In this document: one piece after another, positions 60,246 through 62,695 of the stretch
How positions within the stretch are numbered: the first letter of the stretch is position 1
Layout of the letters: every line of letters begins with the position of its first letter
Origin: Marininema mesophilum
GTDB taxonomy: Bacteria > Bacillota > Bacilli > Thermoactinomycetales > DSM-45169
Reading direction: 5' to 3'
DNA length: 62,695 nt
Assembly (NCBI RefSeq): GCF_900106775.1
Contig: NZ_FNNQ01000017.1
Location: forward strand, 1-62,695
Position numbers and translations under genes: made by a program
Notes under the pieces: model-generated
The model's database searches: none
What the model saw: the letters and a program-made list of their open reading frames with translations, nothing else
Told to the model about the DNA's origin: nothing

Positions 60246-61394
60246 GTGCCACAATCTAAACCTTTTCGTTATGGTTATGCAATTCTGTTAACCTTTTTGA
60301 TCATTTATATGGGCACCAAAATTGATTTCGTTTTCCGTCCCTTTGTCATCCTGGTTCAAACGCTCTTTTTTCCATTTTTAGTTGCTGGTGTTCTTTACTA
60401 TCTCTTTCGTCCCGTTGTGCGTGCGTTGGAACGAAAAAAAATCCCTCCAGTTGCTTCCATTCTTTTAATCTATGGAATGGCCGCGGGACTCATCACCTTA
60501 GCCATCGTTCTAGGCGGTCCCCCGCTTACAAAACAGATTACCGAATTAGTGAGTAATATTCCTGCCCTGATGAAAAACTTACAAGCTTACTTAATAGATC
60601 AGCAAAAGATGTTACAAAATAATCCTTATCTAAAGGGTTATATCACTCAAGAGAATCCACTCCAAGGAGAGAATTTAAATCAATACATCTCTCAATTTAC
60701 CGATTATCTAAACACAAGTTATACTTCTATCGTCACGAATATTGCTAACTTTATCGGGATCATCACCGGAATCGTCGTTGTATTTGTCACTGTTCCCTTT
60801 ATTCTTTTTTACATGCTTAAAGAAGGGGAATCGGCGCCAAAACAAGTGCTCCGTTTTCTCCCTCCCTCCCAACGCGTAGAAGGTCGTAAAATTCTCAACG
60901 ATATGGATAATGCCGTCAGCTCCTATATCCAAGGCCAGGTACTTGTCAGTTTTTGTATCGGTGTTTTAGTCTATATCGGTTACTTGATCATCGGACTAGA
61001 GTACTCTCTGCTGCTGGCGCTGGTCACCATGTGTACCAACATCATCCCTTTTATTGGTCCCTTAATCGGCACAATTCCCGCTGTCATCGTCGCCTTAACT
61101 ACGGACCCCCCTATGGTATGGCTGGTTTTGATCGTCGTTATTATTGTCCAACAAATCGAAGGGAATTTTATTTCGCCCCAAGTGATGGGACGCACATTAA
61201 ACATTCATCCCCTCACGATCATTCTTCTGTTATTGGTCGCAGGAAGTTTGGGCGGTTTCCTCGGCCTTTTGCTCGCAGTACCTACCTACGCCATCTTAAA
61301 AGTAATTGTAAGCCATACCTACCGGCTCTTACGCCTGCGTAATCGCAATAAACGGCAGGCAGCCATTAAAAAAGAAGGAAGCGACAACGATTAA
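60246..61394 (+). CDS. AI-2E-family (PerM-like) membrane permease
   Basis: This is a 382-residue protein with about eight membrane helices. YLFRPVVRALERKKIPPVAS near the start, the long soluble loop (about 100-180), TVPFILFYMLKEGE, VSFCIGVLVYIGYLIIGLEY, IPFIGPLIGTIPAVIVAL and QQIEGNFISPQVMGRTLNIH are all characteristic of the family. Members transport various solutes or sodium. GTG 60246 lies behind GAGGAG; the frame remains open to 60210. Confidence 0.85.
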   Translation: MPQSKPFRYGYAILLTFLIIYMGTKIDFVFRPFVILVQTLFFPFLVAGVLYYLFRPVVRALERKKIPPVASILLIYGMAAGLITLAIVLGGPPLTKQITELVSNIPALMKNLQAYLIDQQKMLQNNPYLKGYITQENPLQGENLNQYISQFTDYLNTSYTSIVTNIANFIGIITGIVVVFVTVPFILFYMLKEGESAPKQVLRFLPPSQRVEGRKILNDMDNAVSSYIQGQVLVSFCIGVLVYIGYLIIGLEYSLLLALVTMCTNIIPFIGPLIGTIPAVIVALTTDPPMVWLVLIVVIIVQQIEGNFISPQVMGRTLNIHPLTIILLLLVAGSLGGFLGLLLAVPTYAILKVIVSHTYRLLRLRNRNKRQAAIKKEGSDND

Positions 61395-61413
61395 TCCCCC
61401 CACCTCCTCACCC

Positions 61414-61453
61414 GAAAAAGCCTTCTCCGCATACAGTGGAGTAGGCTTTTTTG
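61414..61453 (+). terminator. Terminator of the permease gene
   Basis: AAAAGCCT..CTCC pairs with GGAG.AGGCTTTTTT. The T tract ends only about 8 nt before the next ribosome site, so the next gene is probably read through or has little promoter space. Confidence 0.75.
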
Positions 61454-61468
61454 AAGGAGGACCCCATC

Positions 61469-61714
61469 ATGGTAAAAAAACGGTCAAAAAGCAGGCAGAA
61501 TCAACCCAGGATGCAAGCGCCTATTCGAAAAAAAAGGATAAAAGAAGCCGATCTCTATTACAGTCAAACCATTGCACCCTTACGGCGCCATTTAAAAAGT
61601 GCCCAACTTGCTGGCAACAGTGAAGTCATCGATGAAATATGGGAACCTTTGCAGAAAGCATTAAAACATCATCGCCTATTAATTGACCGGGCCCATTATG
61701 TAGAGCGGCCATAA
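61469..61714 (+). CDS. Small basic protein of unknown function
   Basis: This is an 81-residue highly basic protein. The first 30 residues are Lys/Arg/Gln-rich (MVKKRSKSRQNQPRMQAPIR) and the remainder forms helices (LYYSQTIAPLRRHLKSAQLA, IWEPLQKALKHHRLLI). ATG 61469 follows GGAGGACC, which favours it over the frame start at 61451. It could bind nucleic acid. I do not recognise it. Confidence 0.55.
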   Translation: MVKKRSKSRQNQPRMQAPIRKKRIKEADLYYSQTIAPLRRHLKSAQLAGNSEVIDEIWEPLQKALKHHRLLIDRAHYVERP

Positions 61715-61722
61715 TATTCTTC

Positions 61723-61790
61723 CATACTGAAAACCCGCAATACCCTTTCGCTGTTAATAAGGAAAGTCCTATTGCGGGTTTTTCGGTATG
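61723..61790. terminator. Bidirectional terminator
   Basis: CATAC.GAAAACCCGCAATA pairs with its near-complement ending at 61790, enclosing a smaller CCTTTC/GAAAG fold. It lies between the small basic gene and the MOSC gene. Confidence 0.8.
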
Positions 61791-61807
61791 AAATCATCCT
61801 GCCCTAA

Positions 61808-62452
61808 TTATCCAACCCTCTTGGCAAGAATGTTGCGCAACGATACAGCCAAGGGAGGACAAGCCATTAATTCCTTTACAATTTCTTTCGGTGTTTGTTT
61901 ATCGTGAAGGATTGTATTTACCTTTGCGATGGTCCAGTTATCGTAAGTTCGTTCTAACAAAGCGATCTCCTGTTTTTCTTCAACGAACCCCTCCTCCAGC
62001 ACCCTTAAATACCAGCCACTTCTTCCTGTCTCCTTCACCTGTGTAGACAGCCCTTCATAATTCCATAAGGCGTCCAACTTCCAACAAGGCATTCGAGTTT
62101 GCGCCACCTGGAGAACTGCTTCCCCAATTTGAAGGATATCTCCAATACAGACATCGACCTCTGTCTGACCGTGAATGGTAAAGTTCTCTCCAAATCCTCC
62201 CCGACGGAGATCTAGACCTTCTAGCTCTTCCTGCCATCGAGGATAATGGGCGATCCCGTAGGCTAGCACTGCCTTATCGGGGCCACCGTGATTCTTCATA
62301 TCTCCCTGTCCATCTCCAGCTAAATTCGTCTTCCCCAGGTAAACCGGTCCTGATACTGGTTTTTTACTGATTCCACTCGTCCATTTCCGCTTTGGCGTCT
62401 CGTATGTTTTTGGTTTTCCTACCTGAATCGAGTAAATATACGGCTTGGTCAT
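61808..62452 (-). CDS. MOSC-domain protein (YiiM-like)
   Basis: This is a 214-residue protein with a MOSC domain, the sulfur-carrier fold of molybdenum-cofactor sulfurases. IYSIQVGKPKTYETPKRKWT starts it; GDGQGDMKNHGGPDKAVLAY and RRGGFGENFTIHGQTEVDVC follow, and the conserved Cys is in VAQTRMPCWKLDAL. A YiiM 3-alpha extension ends it. Family members act on N-hydroxylated compounds. ATG 62452 lies 4 nt after a GAGTGAG ribosome site. Single gene. Confidence 0.85.
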   Translation of the reverse strand: MTKPYIYSIQVGKPKTYETPKRKWTSGISKKPVSGPVYLGKTNLAGDGQGDMKNHGGPDKAVLAYGIAHYPRWQEELEGLDLRRGGFGENFTIHGQTEVDVCIGDILQIGEAVLQVAQTRMPCWKLDALWNYEGLSTQVKETGRSGWYLRVLEEGFVEEKQEIALLERTYDNWTIAKVNTILHDKQTPKEIVKELMACPPLAVSLRNILAKRVG

Positions 62453-62496
62453 TATTTAACTCACTCTCCTGCAAGCGTGTTAACTAATCATCGCAA

Positions 62497-62566
62497 TTGA
62501 CACTCCCACAGCTGAAGCAGTGGGATTCTTGGGAACTCCCGTCTACTGACAGGATATACTCCAAGC
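62497..62566 (-). mobile_element. IS605-type right end and presumed omega-RNA 3' scaffold
   Basis: Downstream of the tnpB stop (minus strand) lies a conserved stretch with GTCAGTAGACGGGAGTTCC then CAAGAATCCCAC. The hairpin CCCACTGCTTCAGCTGTGGG (62524-62505) follows, and the element closes at GAGTGTCAA near 62497. In IS605-family elements this region is the right end and also encodes the guide-RNA scaffold of TnpB. Confidence 0.65.
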
Positions 62567-62695
62567 TTAAACGGTCTGCCCAACCGCAAAAATCTTTAGT
62601 CCTTCTTGCAAGATGTTCTTGGATGCATTGATGTCTCGGTCATGGTGAGAGTGGCACGTAGGGCATATCCATGTGCGAAGATTCAGGTTCTTCAC
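62567..62695 (-). CDS. tnpB: TnpB (IS605 OrfB) C-terminus, cut by the window edge
   Basis: Only the last 42 codons are visible. VKNLNLRTWICPTCHSHHDR holds the second CxxC of the TnpB zinc finger, and DRDINASKNILQEGLKI carries the final RuvC Asp. The stop is TAA at 62569-62567. The rest of the gene, and any tnpA, lies beyond the window. Since the catalytic end is intact in this part, the element may be complete, in contrast to the relics at 1.96 and 16.5 kb. Confidence 0.85.
   Translation of the reverse strand: MKNLNLRTWICPTCHSHHDRDINASKNILQEGLKIFAVGQTV

Noticed and set aside
1..62695. CRISPR arrays, tRNA, rRNA and prophage modules
   Set aside because: By eye I found no regularly spaced direct repeats, tRNA cloverleaf, rRNA segment or phage structural genes. 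A tRNA or array scan would be decisive.

Overview
The window looks like chromosome from a spore-forming Bacillales bacterium with moderate GC, plausibly Thermoactinomycetaceae, though the family is a guess. The evidence is strong AAAGGAGG-type ribosome sites with many TTG/GTG starts, a SleB-type cortex hydrolase, an UgtP-like glucosyltransferase, Asp23, YtoQ, OhrR-box and S-box (SAM-I) control, and nadBCA divergent from nifS. No rRNA, tRNA, CRISPR array or prophage was seen.

Left part (1-31 kb), accessory. It holds an orphan promoter with a hairpin leader, a decayed SagB-like gene, azlCD, and a bacitracin-type module (response regulator, kinase, BcrA/B-like ABC exporter) followed by an uppP remnant. 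Next come a GMC oxidoreductase, a cyclase-family hydrolase, two methyltransferase pieces, and a translationally coupled glycan cluster on the minus strand (two GT4, a GT2, a TPR protein, a WecB-type epimerase, a GT2-TPR fusion). Then follow Nudix and cupin genes, two MFS exporters (one apparently internally deleted), a V8-like protease lacking its signal peptide, and a second peptide-antibiotic module (VanRS-like two-component system, BceAB-like transporter, a previously unlisted 52-aa gene). A DHA2 drug exporter, an old-yellow enzyme and an FMN reductase flank a scar made of an IS3 fragment and a truncated flavin monooxygenase.

Middle (31-45 kb), mostly housekeeping. It contains a CPA2 antiporter with a structured leader, cysH-sat, an MFS exporter with a switch-like leader, ytoQ, an amidohydrolase, rlmD, an Asp23 protein, hom under a SAM-I riboswitch, an FAH-family protein and an UgtP-like glucosyltransferase.

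Right part (45-62.7 kb). It contains a SleB-type hydrolase, sodA, a HAD phosphatase, two unrecognised genes, a VanY-like peptidase, an isolated pilMNO-like operon, a gpx-ohr operon under an OhrR-type operator, nadB-nadC-nadA divergent from nifS, a secreted disordered protein, an AI-2E-family permease, a MOSC protein, and the 3' end of an IS605-family tnpB with its right end. Degenerate relics resembling that right end occur near 1.96 kb and 16.5 kb.

Co-working sets: nifS probably supplies sulfur for the NadA iron-sulfur cluster; cysH and sat reduce sulfate; sodA, gpx and ohr handle oxidants; the two ABC/two-component modules probably answer cell-wall-active peptides. Family assignments come from reading the translations; no database search was run.
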